Made by a program: the position numbers and the translations under genes
Shown here: positions 6,364 to 7,480 of the stretch, one piece after another
Layout of the letters: every line of letters starts with the position of its first letter
Numbering within the stretch: the first letter of the stretch is position 1
Assembly (NCBI GenBank): GCA_015063655.1
Contig: SVTU01000010.1
Coordinates: 1-7,480, forward strand
Length of the DNA: 7,480 bases
Source of the DNA: Oscillospiraceae bacterium
GTDB taxonomy: Bacteria; Bacillota; Clostridia; Oscillospirales; CAG-272
Direction of reading: 5' to 3'
Notes under the pieces: model-generated
Database searches by the model: none
The model's input: the letters and a program-made list of their open reading frames with translations, nothing else
Told to the model about the DNA's origin: nothing

Positions 6364-7479
6364 GTGAAGCAAAAATCGCAATCCTGCACAATGAAAAAAA
6401 CGTCCATCGGCGGTCAGGCCCTCATTGAGGGCATCATGATGCGAGGCCCCGAGAACACCGCTATGGCGGTGCGAAACACCAAGGGCGAAATCGTGCTTGA
6501 GATCACACCGACCGCCAAGCCCCCCAAATACCGCCTGCTGCGCGCCCCCTTCTTTCGGGGTATGGTCAACTTTATTCTGTCCATGAAGGAGGGCTATCGG
6601 TGTCTGATGCGCTCCGCCGAGATCTCGGGTCTTGAGGAGCTTGAGGAGGAGGAACGCCGCCGCAAGGCCGAGAAGAAGCAGGCAAGGGCGCAAAAAAAGA
6701 AAAAGCCGCAAGAGCCTGCCGCCGCCGAGGCCGACACCCCCGCCGAAGAGCCGACCGCGGAAGGCCAAAAGGAAGAAAAGAAGGAAAGCGGCGTGATGAC
6801 CACGATGGTCATGATCGTTTCCGTCGTGCTGGGCGTAGCCCTGGCGATCGGTCTGTTCACCCTGCTCCCCGTCTACACCTTCCGTGGGCTTGCCTATCTG
6901 TTTCCCGCCCTTGAGCCGAGAAACGAGATATGGGCATCGCTGATCAAATCGGTGGTCGAGGGCCTTATCCGCATTGCCATTCTGGTGGCATACATGGGCC
7001 TTATGACGCTGATGAAGGACATTCGCCGCACCTTCCAATACCACGGTGCAGAGCACAAGACCATCTTTTGCTACGAGCACGGCAAGGAGCTGACCGTGGA
7101 GAACGTGCGGGGAGAGGGACGCTTTCACCCCCGTTGCGGCACGTCGTTTCTGATCCTGATGCTGCTTGTCAGCATTTTCGTCACCTTCTTTATCGATCCG
7201 CTCTTTTTACTCACGCTCGGCTACGTGCCGAGCAGCATGATCCGTGTGCTGGTCAAGCTGCTGTTGCTCCCGCTCATCATGGGCATCGGCTATGAGCTGA
7301 TCCGCCTTGCGGGACGGCACAATAACGCCTTCACCCGCATCATCTCCGCCCCGGGCGTTTGGCTGCAGCATATCACGGTGCTTGAGCCGACCGACGACAT
7401 GATCGAATGCGCCCTGGCGGCCTTTATCGAGGCTATGCCCGAGGACGAGCGTCCCGCTCGCCAAAGCGAAGAATCATAA
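6364..7479 (+). CDS. yqhQ: YqhQ-like DUF1385 membrane protein
   Basis: A 371-residue protein of the DUF1385/YqhQ family, whose biochemical function is not established. Family blocks seen are IGGQALIEGIMMRGP at residues 15-29, QYHGAEHKTIFCYEHGKEL at 225-243 and FHPRCGTSFLI at 254-264; the His, Glu and Cys residues could bind a metal. Membrane segments lie roughly at 146-171, 196-217, 259-279 and 293-311. Residues about 91-143 form a highly charged Lys/Glu/Ala linker before the first segment, longer than I expect for this family. I choose the GTG at 6364 because GGAGGT (6353-6358) is 6 nt upstream; an upstream in-frame ATG (6307) lies inside the preceding gene and an internal ATG (6391) has no Shine-Dalgarno. 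In related Clostridia this gene often precedes prmC and prfA, which here would fall beyond the window. Confidence 0.92.
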   Translation: MKQKSQSCTMKKTSIGGQALIEGIMMRGPENTAMAVRNTKGEIVLEITPTAKPPKYRLLRAPFFRGMVNFILSMKEGYRCLMRSAEISGLEELEEEERRRKAEKKQARAQKKKKPQEPAAAEADTPAEEPTAEGQKEEKKESGVMTTMVMIVSVVLGVALAIGLFTLLPVYTFRGLAYLFPALEPRNEIWASLIKSVVEGLIRIAILVAYMGLMTLMKDIRRTFQYHGAEHKTIFCYEHGKELTVENVRGEGRFHPRCGTSFLILMLLVSIFVTFFIDPLFLLTLGYVPSSMIRVLVKLLLLPLIMGIGYELIRLAGRHNNAFTRIISAPGVWLQHITVLEPTDDMIECALAAFIEAMPEDERPARQSEES

Positions 7480-7480
7480 A

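Noticed and set aside
6268..7128. Open frame of 286 codons on the minus strand
   Set aside because: It is antisense to yqhQ and the lipoprotein end; its Leu/Gly-rich low-complexity stretch mirrors the charged linker of YqhQ.

Overview
The window looks like chromosomal core sequence from a Bacillota member, most likely a GC-rich gut Clostridia lineage (Oscillospirales- or Christensenellales-like). This is inferred from several traits: a GatCAB amidotransferase operon next to asnS, a YqhQ/DUF1385 membrane protein, a BspA-type leucine-rich-repeat lipoprotein with an InlB-like repeat, strong GGAGG Shine-Dalgarno sites, and consensus sigma-A promoters embedded in short AT-rich gaps between GC-rich genes. 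No species can be named from the sequence alone. I see no rRNA, tRNA, CRISPR array, transposase or integrase.

Layout, left to right. (1) Positions 1-1595, plus strand: the 3' end of gatA, overlapping by 4 bp with a complete gatB. (2) Positions 1615-3159: asnS under its own perfect-consensus promoter, ending in a long symmetrical intrinsic terminator. (3) Positions 3160-3372: a gene-free stretch containing a second terminator and two adjacent foldable modules rich in inverted repeats. (4) Positions 3373-3808: a small XRE-type regulator on the minus strand, an AT-rich control region with a dyad operator and opposing promoter elements, a possible short plus-strand RNA, and a bidirectional terminator. 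(5) Positions 3809-5095, minus strand: a CPA2-type cation:proton antiporter. (6) Positions 5096-5323: a divergent promoter region with two perfect -35/-10 pairs pointing outward. (7) Positions 5324-7479, plus strand: an LRR lipoprotein gene followed after 17 bp by yqhQ (DUF1385), probably one transcript.

How the genes work together: gatA/gatB and asnS are both translation genes that supply amide aminoacyl-tRNAs. Because AsnRS is encoded here, GatCAB is expected mainly to make Gln-tRNA(Gln), unless the organism also makes Asn-tRNA indirectly. The antiporter, lipoprotein and YqhQ are envelope proteins without an obvious shared pathway.

Most of the window is ordinary housekeeping sequence. The parts most worth a second look are non-coding: the XRE control region with a divergent promoter-to-terminator unit of about 90 nt, the structured intergenic block at 3196-3367, and two terminators of different genes that share the same 8-nt stem arms. 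None of these proves a new system.
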